Assembly (NCBI RefSeq): GCF_017104965.1
Contig: NZ_JAAGPR010000004.1
Coordinates: 124,001 to 188,000, forward strand
Direction: 5' to 3'
Length of the DNA: 64,000 nt
From: Paraburkholderia sp. Ac-20340
GTDB taxonomy: Bacteria > Pseudomonadota > Gammaproteobacteria > Burkholderiales > Burkholderiaceae
Part shown: positions 26,434 to 33,126 of the stretch, piece after piece
How positions within the stretch are numbered: the first letter of the stretch is position 1
Layout: each line of letters begins with the position of its first letter
Made by a program: the position numbers and the translations under genes
Notes under the pieces: generated by a model
Database searches by the model: none
What the model saw: only the letters and a program-made list of their open reading frames with translations
What the model was told of the DNA's origin: nothing

Positions 26434-27333
26434 TCAGAACGGCGCATCACCTTCGATCGTCGTGCGATAGAGTTTGCGGCGCAGATGGTCGGGCGTGCCT
26501 GCCGCCAGATGCATCAGCGAGCGGTTGTCCCAGAACACCATGTCGTGCTCGCGCCAGACGTGCCGATAAAGAAAGTCCTCGCGCACGCTATGCGCAAACA
26601 GTTCCTCCAGCAGTGCGCGGCTTTCGTCCTCGGGCAAACCGACGATACGCGTGGTGAAATGCTCACTGACGAACAGCGCTTTGCGCCCCGTTTCGGGGTG
26701 CGTACGCACCACCGGATGCTCGACCGGCTTGACCTGCGCAATCTGCGCGGCGGAAAGGTTCGGCCGCCACGGGCTGCGCGCCTGCAGCTCGGCATAGCGC
26801 GCGAGATAGGTGTGTTCGGCGCTGCGGCCTTCGACGGCGCGGCGCAGATGATCGGGCAGCGTGTCCCACGCGAGATGCATGTTAGCGAACAGCGTATCGC
26901 CGCCTTCCGCCGGGAGTTCCTGCGCATGCAGCATCGAACCGAGGCTCGGCTTTTCCTTGTACGAGAGGTCCGAGTGCCAGAAGTGCCCCGCATCGCCCAG
27001 TCCCACGGGTTTGCCGTTCTCGACGATGTTCGAGACGATCAGCACTTCGGGATGACCGGGCAGCGCGAACTGATGCAGCACGTGAATCTGCAGCGGGCCA
27101 AAGCGCCGCGAAAAGGCGATCTGCTGCTCGGGCGTGATGCGCTGGTCGCGAAAGACCAGCACGTGATGATCGAGGTGAGCGCGATGCAGGCGCGCGAAAT
27201 CCGCTACGCCCAGCGGCTGCGTGAGATCGAGGCCGATGACTTCCGCACCGAGCGGCGCGTCGAGCGCGCGAATGTCGAAGTGCTGCTGCGCGTCCTGAGC
27301 GCGAGGTTCAGCCAGAGAAACGGAGGTAGTCAC
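26434..27333 (-). CDS. TauD/TfdA-family Fe(II)/2-oxoglutarate-dependent dioxygenase
   Basis: A 299-residue dioxygenase. The 2-His-1-carboxylate iron site is H120 and D122 (HFWHSDLSY) with distal H275 (RSLMHLAAG), and the 2-oxoglutarate-binding Arg lies shortly after in RRKLYRTT. Length and motifs match taurine/alpha-ketoglutarate dioxygenase relatives. These enzymes hydroxylate taurine, alkylsulfonates, alkylsulfates or phenoxyacids, releasing sulfite, sulfate or phenol. As first gene of an operon with a TauABC-type importer, it most likely frees sulfur from an organosulfur compound. No sulfur-starvation operator was identified upstream. Confidence 0.9.
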   Translation of the reverse strand: MTTSVSLAEPRAQDAQQHFDIRALDAPLGAEVIGLDLTQPLGVADFARLHRAHLDHHVLVFRDQRITPEQQIAFSRRFGPLQIHVLHQFALPGHPEVLIVSNIVENGKPVGLGDAGHFWHSDLSYKEKPSLGSMLHAQELPAEGGDTLFANMHLAWDTLPDHLRRAVEGRSAEHTYLARYAELQARSPWRPNLSAAQIAQVKPVEHPVVRTHPETGRKALFVSEHFTTRIVGLPEDESRALLEELFAHSVREDFLYRHVWREHDMVFWDNRSLMHLAAGTPDHLRRKLYRTTIEGDAPF

Positions 27334-27559
27334 GCTGATTGCCTTGAGAGTGCCAAAGCACTCAATCTACGTGCGCGCGCCGTGGCTGACAACGAAGCAA
27401 ATCCGATACGTTTATCCAATAGCGTGATAAAGACGCTGCTAATGCAGACGGCGCATGGGAACGGTTTTTTACTGCGGATGTAAGAAGGCCCTGCATTTGC
27501 AGCCCGTAGAAGCGAAATAGTACGTCACGTCCTTCCAGTATCTGCACGCTTGATCGTTG

Positions 27560-27730
27560 TCACCGGAAAGTCGCCATGACTACCAAGGCTAATGCGTGCA
27601 CTAGCCTTGAATTGAGATTCATATATTTAGTCCAACCAGAGAGTGGTGGACGACCTCGCCGCTCTACCACGGGTAAGCGCACCGGAGACGTGACAAACGT
27701 ATCGCGTGCGACGTGCGAAAGCTGTCTCAT
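27560..27730 (-). pseudogene. Truncated N-terminal copy of the HTH-repeat gene
   Basis: A 56-codon minus-strand frame starting at 27730 reads MRQLSHVARDTFVTSP, then VERRGRPPL and the first Trp-Thr. This is nearly identical to the first 33 residues of the 415-residue HTH-repeat protein at 30017-31264. After the WT of repeat one the similarity stops and the frame runs into unrelated sequence. Like the intact gene, its ATG overlaps the stop codon of the preceding immunity gene by 4 bp (ATGA). It therefore marks the right-hand end of a duplicated block whose HTH gene has been lost. Confidence 0.8.
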
Positions 27731-27825
27731 TGCTCGCCCCCCTTGCTTTTCCCATATGCCGCGTTCGCGCGCGCCGCTGCTTCTTCGCGTTTCTGTTTGC
27801 GCATTGCGGGTGTGAGATAGGGATA
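27713..27825. repeat. Immunity 3'-end direct repeat, copy 1
   Basis: About 113 bp covering the last 30 codons of immunity A and the first codons of the truncated HTH copy. Near-identical sequence recurs at 28892-29006, 31247-31362 and 32334-32448. With copy 3 the match extends left to 27640, through the N-terminal HTH-repeat codons. Confidence 0.85.
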
Positions 27826-28506
27826 AGCCCGCCTAATATTTACCGTCCATAGGCTAGGCTTTGTCCCGGATGATTCCTCTGATGTGCCGTCGCCGTAGGA
27901 TAATTCAACATCAACCGGAAACTGGCTAGTTGTTCTCATATTCGCACGGTAGAGATAGAGGTGCAGCTTCGGCATCGGTGAGATGCCCGGACCCATATCG
28001 TTGTAGTTGTGAATTTCACCATCTGCATCAATCCAATAGTCTGCCAAGTCGAGTTGTTCCTTGAGCATCGACGGCGTTATGTCCCGCACCACTACATAGA
28101 AATTCAGCTCGAAACTAGACGGAACAATTGCAACGCGAGAACGATCATCGGAGTAGTTAAGCGGATCGTCCATCGTAATAATCTTTATGTCTGACTCTGG
28201 AGTTAATTTATTTCTGAACGTGTACGCGCTCCCGAATTCGGAGAACGGTGACTTCTCTACCGATTGGATGCTTCCGAAATCTGAACTTTCAAGATTCAGT
28301 GGTGCATTATCACGAACCAGCAGCATCGCATTACGAAGCACAGTCATAATTGCATTAATCTTGCCTTCCGAATTCTGGTTAGCCATTTCCACTGACTCCA
28401 ATCTGCTTGAGTGCTTTTCCATATTCGTTTGCGCACACACCTGGATTGAGAAAAAAAGCACGATCTGGATTTTTCCAATATTGCAAAACAACGTCCTCAG
28501 TCGCAT
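27727..28506 (-). CDS. Putative periplasmic T6SS immunity protein, copy A
   Basis: One of four paralogues in the island. The ATG at 28506 is preferred (MRLRTLFCNIGKIQIVLFFS, ribosome site GAGGAAG upstream), giving 259 residues with a signal peptide cleaved near VCAQT. Family motifs are DDPLNYSDDRSRVAIVP, YWIDADGEIHNYNDMGPG, FPVDVELSYGD and the shared C-terminal tail AYPYLTPAMRKQKREEAAAR. At the position where copies B, C and D have their start codon, this copy has ACG, so translation must begin 6 or 8 codons later than expected or on a longer frame from 28551. The first part overlaps the 3' end of a toxin fragment in another frame. Its role as inhibitor of the VgrG toxin is inferred from linkage and export signal. 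Confidence 0.75.
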   Translation of the reverse strand: MRLRTLFCNIGKIQIVLFFSIQVCAQTNMEKHSSRLESVEMANQNSEGKINAIMTVLRNAMLLVRDNAPLNLESSDFGSIQSVEKSPFSEFGSAYTFRNKLTPESDIKIITMDDPLNYSDDRSRVAIVPSSFELNFYVVVRDITPSMLKEQLDLADYWIDADGEIHNYNDMGPGISPMPKLHLYLYRANMRTTSQFPVDVELSYGDGTSEESSGTKPSLWTVNIRRAYPYLTPAMRKQKREEAAARANAAYGKSKGGEQ

Positions 28507-28908
28507 ATGCATCTTCCTCGTGATAGTGTGTTCGATAGCCGGGCTCACCACGTTCCCCCATAACTAGTGCTTGCTCAGGAGTAACACCACGTAATGTGCA
28601 AATCTCAGACTGAACTTTTCCGCATCGGCAAAGACCTGCGCGTAAGGGGCGTAATCACTGTGCTTCTCTCGCTCCGAAACGATGAACCACCAATATTCAA
28701 AAATTAGCATATGGTGGACCCCAATTCTCACAAGACTGTCGTTAGGAAATGGCGTTGTCCTTGCCACCTCCCTTATATCTGGACGGACAGCGGCATCGAA
28801 CATAATCGACATTCCTGGAAACTTCGTCCTCTTTGCCGCCTCGTATGCGGGGTTAGCGCACTGGTGGCTTAACAAACGTATTGCGTGCGGCGTGCGAAGC
28901 TGTCTCAT
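28379..28908 (-). pseudogene. Orphan toxin C-terminal fragment A, frameshifted
   Basis: Starting at the ATG 28908 (overlapping the stop of immunity copy B), the frame reads MRQLRTPHAIRLL, then FPNDSLVRIGVHHMLIFEYW, matching the last 130 residues of the VgrG toxin. At a four-T run on the plus strand (28616-28619) one base appears missing. The original frame then hits a stop, while the next frame continues as EICTLRGVTPEQALVMGERG and YRTHYHEEDAYATEDVVLQY, exactly as in the other toxin tips. The HExxH motif is absent. It also contains two copies of the segment around KRTKFP/RTTPFPND, suggesting nested recombination. It is probably a decayed remnant or a sequence reservoir. Confidence 0.8.
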
Positions 28909-29006
28909 TGCTCGCCCCCCCTGCTTTTCCCATATGCCGCGTTCGCGCGCGCCGCTGCCTCATCGCGTTTCTGTTTGCGCATTGCGGGTGTGAGGAAAGG
29001 ATATGC
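28892..29006. repeat. Immunity 3'-end direct repeat, copy 2
   Basis: Same unit at the end of immunity B. With copy 4 the match extends to 28814-29006, through the codons for MRQLR, HAIRLLSH and KRTKFP of the following toxin fragment. Confidence 0.85.
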
Positions 29007-29681
29007 ACGGTAAATCAGCACTTCATCTAATCTCGAATCTTGATTCGAATCACCATTTAAGGGATCGATGAAATACAGTTCCACATCCACGGGGAACCGA
29101 CTTTCTAATATTTCCCGTGCGCGGTAACGATAGGTATGCAATTGAGGAGTGGGAGGAAAGCTCGGAAGACTATTGCCATGATGTCTTATGTCATCGGAAT
29201 CAACCCAATAAGATTCTAGAGCAAGACGTTGCATCAAAATATTTCTGTCAATCCCATATATCGACGCTTTAAACCGTAAGCGAAATGACAAAGGCACTAC
29301 CGCTACAGAACTCCGATCATCGGAATAGTCAAGTGGGTCAGCGCCTGTATACAACTCGATGTCTGCTTGAGGCAAAGCTAAGGATTTGTATAAATATCGG
29401 TATCCGGGGGCCCCGGCTTCCCCCTCAGATGCATATCGCGCACCAAACGCAGCGTTAGCTTCATCGGCGTTGTCATCGCGAAGTAATTTCATCGCGGCCT
29501 CTACGATATCGAAGAATGCGTTCGCCTCGCTCACCGAAAGATGTCTATTCACTTCAGGCTCCCCCAATGCTTTTGATGGTTTTGATATATTCATCTGTGC
29601 AAACACCGGGGTTAGGTAGAAATGAGTAATCAAGCCAGTAATTAACAACAAGATCCTCACATCGATACGCATCTTCTTCAT
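28905..29681 (-). CDS. Putative periplasmic T6SS immunity protein, copy B
   Basis: A 258-residue paralogue of copies A, C and D. The ATG at 29681 gives MKKMRIDVRILLLITGLITH, a signal peptide cleaved near VFAQM. An AGGAG lies 8 bp upstream, itself inside toxin codons. Motifs are GADPLDYSDDRSSVAVVP, YWVDSDDIRHHGNSLPS, FPVDVELYFIDP and the conserved tail AYPFLTPAMRKQKRDEAAAR. The open frame continues upstream to 29873, but that part corresponds to decayed toxin sequence, not to immunity protein. The first 128 bp overlap toxin fragment B in a different frame. It is predicted to neutralise a cognate or related toxin in the periplasm. Confidence 0.78.
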   Translation of the reverse strand: MKKMRIDVRILLLITGLITHFYLTPVFAQMNISKPSKALGEPEVNRHLSVSEANAFFDIVEAAMKLLRDDNADEANAAFGARYASEGEAGAPGYRYLYKSLALPQADIELYTGADPLDYSDDRSSVAVVPLSFRLRFKASIYGIDRNILMQRLALESYWVDSDDIRHHGNSLPSFPPTPQLHTYRYRAREILESRFPVDVELYFIDPLNGDSNQDSRLDEVLIYRAYPFLTPAMRKQKRDEAAARANAAYGKSRGGEQ

Positions 29682-29873
29682 GCAGATGGCTCCTGTAGCC
29701 GGCTTTATACAATGCTCGCGCCTTGGCGACATCTGCGAACATCGCGCCTTGCCCCGCATCAGATCATCGAGGCTTTCCGCGCTCGATGCTGCAGGCGTAA
29801 CCGTTAGAGTAGGAAAATCAATTTCAAAAGACGGCATAAACCAGTCCGCTATTAGCAATGGGATTGGGAGCAT
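29554..29873 (-). pseudogene. Orphan toxin C-terminal fragment B, frameshifted
   Basis: The frame ending at 29554 reads MFADVAKARALYKAGYRSHL, then HEEDAYRCEDLVVNYW and NPGVCTDEYIKTIKSIGGA, clearly the end of the VgrG toxin. Just upstream (about 29765) this frame has a stop. The toxin-like sequence LLIADWFMPSF at the correct distance, aligning with MLVFDYYWSMM of the intact toxin, lies in the frame shared with immunity B and begins at 29873. So the fragment is split by a frameshift near 29745-29770 and lacks the HExxH region. It sits downstream of a terminator, which suggests it is not normally expressed with the VgrG gene. Confidence 0.65.
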
Positions 29874-29970
29874 TGCGCGTGGCTAGCGTCGTCTGCGTTG
29901 AGCGCGACAAAGTAGTGAACGCGACGATAAAAAGTGCAATGCAGGAGAGCATGGGCAATTGCTAGTCCTC

Positions 29971-29996
29971 GAAAAAAGCCCCGTCGAAGCGGGGCT
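29971..29996 (-). terminator. Rho-independent terminator after the HTH-repeat gene
   Basis: On the minus strand the stem AGCCCCG/CGGGGCT (29996-29990 with 29983-29977) is followed by a run of six T. It starts about 20 bp after the HTH-repeat stop codon. It separates the intact block (PAAR to HTH-repeat) from the decayed second block. Confidence 0.88.
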
Positions 29997-30016
29997 GTAG
30001 TCTTCCAGGTTGTCAT

Positions 30017-31264
30017 TTAACGTTGACGCTTTACGTTTCCAAAAGACGGAATCCCACGTTCACGCCTGACAGTGCCGATGGTCCTTATAGAGAGCCCTGT
30101 GCGTTTGGCTAACTGTTCGTCGGCTACAGTGCCCAAAAGCGCTAGCTCCTCATCTGTCCATTGATAAACGTATTTCGGAATTCCCAGTTTCATGCGCATT
30201 CGAAACACAGTAGAGTTTCCACACCCCATGCGTTCGGCGACCTTCTGGTCGGGCATGGTCCCAAGCAATGCAACCTCTTCGGGCTTCCATTGCTGTGAGC
30301 GGAAAGGCGGAATACCGCGCCGGATTCTTTCGTCGCGAACTTCGTTATAAGTCGCGCCGAACATCAAAGCAATCGCAGCGTCAGGAACCGCGCCGAATAG
30401 ATCGCTTGCCGCCTCTCTCCAGTTGCGGCCATCCGTTGCAGATCGAAATGGCCGGCTTTCAAACACCCGTTCGGCTCGCTGCGCGAAATAGCGCGTCGAT
30501 CGCTTCGCCTCGATCCCGTGCGCCCGCCTCTCCCTCCTTACGAGAACAAGCGAAATAGCCAGGCGTCGCGCGACTTCGCGATCTGAGAATTTTCCAAGCA
30601 TTTCTATTTCGCTTTCCGTCCATACACGCGCGAATCGCTTGATGCCTAGTTGATTGCGTTTTTTATGGATGAGACCGTGCGGTAACTCCAGGCGCGCCGC
30701 AACCGCTGCGTCCGGCATCGTGCCCAACAAGGCTATCTCTTCTTCTGTCCACTTTCGAGCGCGTGGACATCGATCGATGCCTAATTCGTGCCTCCGCCGC
30801 CGTACAAGCTCTATGGAGACGTTAAAGCACTTGGCAATTTCTCCGTCTGGTAAGGTTCCCAGAAGCGAACACGCGTCATCTGGTAACGCTGGTATGCGTG
30901 AACGTGCAGGCACACCGATACTGTGGCGCTTCTGCGCGACGGTTGAAATTGATACACCCATACGCGCGGCAATAGCGGCATCCGAAAACCGGCCCAGCAA
31001 GGCTAAATTTGATTGCGTCCAGTGAATACGCGTTTTGCCGTGTTCGCGTGCGGATTCAATCCCAAGTTGACGCCGCTTCGCGTTCACGGTCGCAACCGAC
31101 GCGCCGATAATTTTTGCTGCCTGCGCGTCGGTCATCGTGCCCAGGAGAGCGATCGTTGCGGGCGTCCACTCATAGAGTGGTGGACGGCCTCGCCGCTCTA
31201 CCATGGGTAAGCGCACTGGAGACGTGTCAAACGGATTGCGTGCGACGTGCGAAAGCTGTCTCAT
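30017..31264 (-). CDS. Tandem helix-turn-helix-like repeat protein (eight repeats), unknown function
   Basis: A 415-residue, Arg-rich protein built almost wholly of eight units of about 43-48 residues after a 30-residue leader. The unit consensus is W-T-x-E-E-x-A-L-L-G-T-M-P-D, then V-A-x-R-x-G-x-S-x-x-T-V, then K-R-x-x-L-G-I-P. Examples are EWTPATIALLGTMTDAQAAK, KWTEEEIALLGTMPDAAVAA and QWKPEEVALLGTMPDQKVAE. Each looks like a three-helix SANT/homeodomain-like HTH with a recognition helix (GxSxxTVxxxR). Repeats 3, 5 and 6 are more divergent, and an approximately 20-residue spacer follows repeat 5. No signal peptide or catalytic motif is seen. Its ATG overlaps the stop of immunity copy C, so it is coupled to the toxin-immunity operon; a terminator follows. 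DNA or RNA binding is likely but inferred. Confidence 0.8.
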   Translation of the reverse strand: MRQLSHVARNPFDTSPVRLPMVERRGRPPLYEWTPATIALLGTMTDAQAAKIIGASVATVNAKRRQLGIESAREHGKTRIHWTQSNLALLGRFSDAAIAARMGVSISTVAQKRHSIGVPARSRIPALPDDACSLLGTLPDGEIAKCFNVSIELVRRRRHELGIDRCPRARKWTEEEIALLGTMPDAAVAARLELPHGLIHKKRNQLGIKRFARVWTESEIEMLGKFSDREVARRLAISLVLVRRERRAHGIEAKRSTRYFAQRAERVFESRPFRSATDGRNWREAASDLFGAVPDAAIALMFGATYNEVRDERIRRGIPPFRSQQWKPEEVALLGTMPDQKVAERMGCGNSTVFRMRMKLGIPKYVYQWTDEELALLGTVADEQLAKRTGLSIRTIGTVRRERGIPSFGNVKRQR

Positions 31265-31362
31265 TGCTCGGCCCCCCTACTTTTCCCATATGCCGCGTTC
31301 GCGCGCGCCGCTGCCTCTTCGCGTTTCTGTTTGCGCATTGCGGGTGTCAGATAGGAATAAGC
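31247..31362. repeat. Immunity 3'-end direct repeat, copy 3
   Basis: Same unit at the end of immunity C. With copy 1 the match extends to 31174-31362, through the first 30 codons of the HTH-repeat gene. Confidence 0.85.
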
Positions 31363-32049
31363 ACGTTCGAGCGTTATCGCGATGAGCGATTGACCGCTAG
31401 ATGAGTCATCCGGCGGCGGGTCTCCATAAAAGAGTTCAACATCAACAGGAAAGTGGCTATTCACATGCGGATTTGCCCGATACCGGTATCGGTGCAAAAG
31501 TGGCGATGGGGGCGCACCAGCACCCATGTCATTGCCATCGTGCTTTATCCCATCGGTATCGATCCAATATTTTGCCAGATCAAGTTTTCGTTCAATTTCA
31601 AGTCGACTAACACCAAATGCAGAATCAAGCATCTGAATCCTCAGCGTCACCGGAACAATGGGAACATCACTTCTATTTTCCGCGTAATTCAGAGGATCGG
31701 GTCCGGCAAGCAGAGTGATGCTTACGTTCCGCAAAGAACCGTTCTTGAATTTATATAGAATTTGATCAGAACTTTTATCGACATCTACAGTTAAAACCTT
31801 TCCAATACGCAGATCGTCACCATTCAACGGTGCGTCGTCTCGCAGCACATGCATTGCGTCGTCTAGAACCGAAATTAGCGCATTTGTTTGCTCTCTAGTC
31901 ATTTTTTCATCCACCATGCTATGCGCCAATTGCCTTGATTGTTGTGACGTAATTGTCTGTGCAAGCGCCGGGTTTAAAGCCAGTGAGACTGTCAGGATTG
32001 CTCCAATACGAGTAAACAACATCGGCTGTCGCATAAGCATCTTCTTCAT
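31261..32049 (-). CDS. Putative periplasmic T6SS immunity protein, copy C
   Basis: A 262-residue paralogue with a signal peptide (MKKMLMRQPMLFTRIGAILT, cleavage near ALAQT). Motifs are GPDPLNYAENRSDVPIVP, YWIDTDGIKHDGNDMGAG, FPVDVELFYGDP and the shared tail AYSYLTPAMRKQKREEAAAR. Its start codon lies inside the HEEDAY codons of toxin fragment C, and the first 131 bp overlap that frame. Its stop overlaps the ATG of the HTH-repeat gene. The body differs clearly from copies A, B and D while the last 30 residues are almost identical, so the copies may neutralise different toxin variants. Confidence 0.8.
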   Translation of the reverse strand: MKKMLMRQPMLFTRIGAILTVSLALNPALAQTITSQQSRQLAHSMVDEKMTREQTNALISVLDDAMHVLRDDAPLNGDDLRIGKVLTVDVDKSSDQILYKFKNGSLRNVSITLLAGPDPLNYAENRSDVPIVPVTLRIQMLDSAFGVSRLEIERKLDLAKYWIDTDGIKHDGNDMGAGAPPSPLLHRYRYRANPHVNSHFPVDVELFYGDPPPDDSSSGQSLIAITLERAYSYLTPAMRKQKREEAAARANAAYGKSRGAEQ

Positions 32050-32350
32050 GTAGATGACTGTAGTAACCCGGTTTGTGAGGCGCCATTTTCTTGGCTACTT
32101 CAGGTGTTACATTTCGAACCTTGCAAACTGCGTCCTCGACTGCCTGAAAATCCTCTTTCAGATATTCGTATCCGACTTTATCCATCATTGCCGTCATTTG
32201 CCAGTAATAGTGAAACAACAACATCGCGTGAATACCGACACGGATACGATCGTCCTCTGGAAATTTCGTCCTCTTTGCAGCCTCGTATGCAGGGTTAGCA
32301 CAATGGTGGCTTAACAAACGTATTGCGTGCAGCGTGCGAAGCTGTCTCAT
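31919..32350 (-). CDS. Orphan toxin C-terminal fragment C (intact frame)
   Basis: A 143-residue open frame from the ATG 32350, which overlaps the stop of immunity copy D by 4 bp. From about residue 20 it matches the VgrG toxin tip: YEAAKRTKFPEDD, VGIHAMLLFHYYW, VTPEVAKKM, YYSHLHEEDAYATADVVYSY and PGACTDNYVTTIKAIGA at the end. It lacks the HExxH helix found earlier in the VgrG domain, so it should not be catalytically active alone. It carries no signal peptide. It may be a decayed toxin, a recombination donor for replacing the VgrG tip, or a bystander kept because the next immunity gene starts inside it. Confidence 0.65.
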   Translation of the reverse strand: MRQLRTLHAIRLLSHHCANPAYEAAKRTKFPEDDRIRVGIHAMLLFHYYWQMTAMMDKVGYEYLKEDFQAVEDAVCKVRNVTPEVAKKMAPHKPGYYSHLHEEDAYATADVVYSYWSNPDSLTGFKPGACTDNYVTTIKAIGA

Positions 32351-32448
32351 TGTTCCCCCCCCCTGCTTTTCCCATATGCCGCGTTCGCGCGCGCCGCTGC
32401 CTCATCGCGCTTCTGTTTGCGCATTGCGGGCGTCAGATAGGGATACGC
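32334..32448. repeat. Immunity 3'-end direct repeat, copy 4
   Basis: Same unit at the end of immunity D. With copy 2 the match extends to 32255-32448. The four copies are far more alike than the immunity bodies between them. Confidence 0.85.
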
Positions 32449-33126
32449 ACGCCTAAATTCGATCGAATTCAACACTGGCGCTGTGTGCTCGTCCCCTTCC
32501 TTCGCATCGAAAAAACTTAACTCGACATCAACAGGGACTGGACTCGATCGCTCGCTCTTTACTCGATATCTATACACGCGTAGTTGAATCGATGGCGGGG
32601 ACGGTTGCAAACTGTTTCCGTCATGCCTGTTACCGTCGATGTCTATCCAAAAATTTCCCAAGGAAAGACGCCTCTCTAACTCTTCTCGATCTACGCCGGA
32701 GACAGAATCGCGAAAGTAAATAGAAAACGCCTTTGGCACGATTGGAACTAAATTGCGATCATCGGAGTAATTTGACGGATCTGACATAGTAGAAAATTCG
32801 ATCGCCGCCGACGGTATCGAATTCGAACGATAAACATACGTCTTCCCGGGGTCACTAGGCCATGATTTCACGTTATGAATAGCCCCCAAAGCCACGTCAT
32901 CCTGGGAATATTTTTTGTCACCCTCCATGATGTTCATCGCCTCATCAATCATTGAGAAAAGCGCTGTCTTCTGTGCATTCGAAATGGTTTCAGGCACCAC
33001 CGATACCCCCGATTGCTCTGATTGTGTCGACATACTCGGATCTGCAAGCGCCTGGATTGGGCAAATAAGCCTCATGATTCCAATAGCGATCAACAATGTC
33101 CCCACATGTATATGCGTCTTCCTCAT
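32347..33126 (-). CDS. Putative periplasmic T6SS immunity protein, copy D (adjacent to vgrG)
   Basis: A 259-residue paralogue, the likely cognate immunity protein because it directly follows vgrG. The signal peptide reads MRKTHIHVGTLLIAIGIMRL with cleavage near ALADP. Motifs are MSDPSNYSDDRNLVPIVP, FWIDIDGNRHDGNSLQPS, VPVDVELSFFDA and the tail AYPYLTPAMRKQKRDEAAAR. Its ATG is formed by the out-of-frame reading of His-Glu codons in the toxin motif HLHEEDAY, and 137 bp are shared between the two genes. This forces coupled inheritance and probably coupled translation. Periplasmic location fits a toxin delivered to the periplasm. The neutralisation role is inferred. Confidence 0.82.
   Translation of the reverse strand: MRKTHIHVGTLLIAIGIMRLICPIQALADPSMSTQSEQSGVSVVPETISNAQKTALFSMIDEAMNIMEGDKKYSQDDVALGAIHNVKSWPSDPGKTYVYRSNSIPSAAIEFSTMSDPSNYSDDRNLVPIVPKAFSIYFRDSVSGVDREELERRLSLGNFWIDIDGNRHDGNSLQPSPPSIQLRVYRYRVKSERSSPVPVDVELSFFDAKEGDEHTAPVLNSIEFRRAYPYLTPAMRKQKRDEAAARANAAYGKSRGGEQ

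Noticed and set aside
27713..32448. Possible CRISPR array because of repeated units
   Set aside because: Only four units of over 100 bp, each within coding sequence and spaced by whole genes. No short repeat-spacer pattern and no cas genes.
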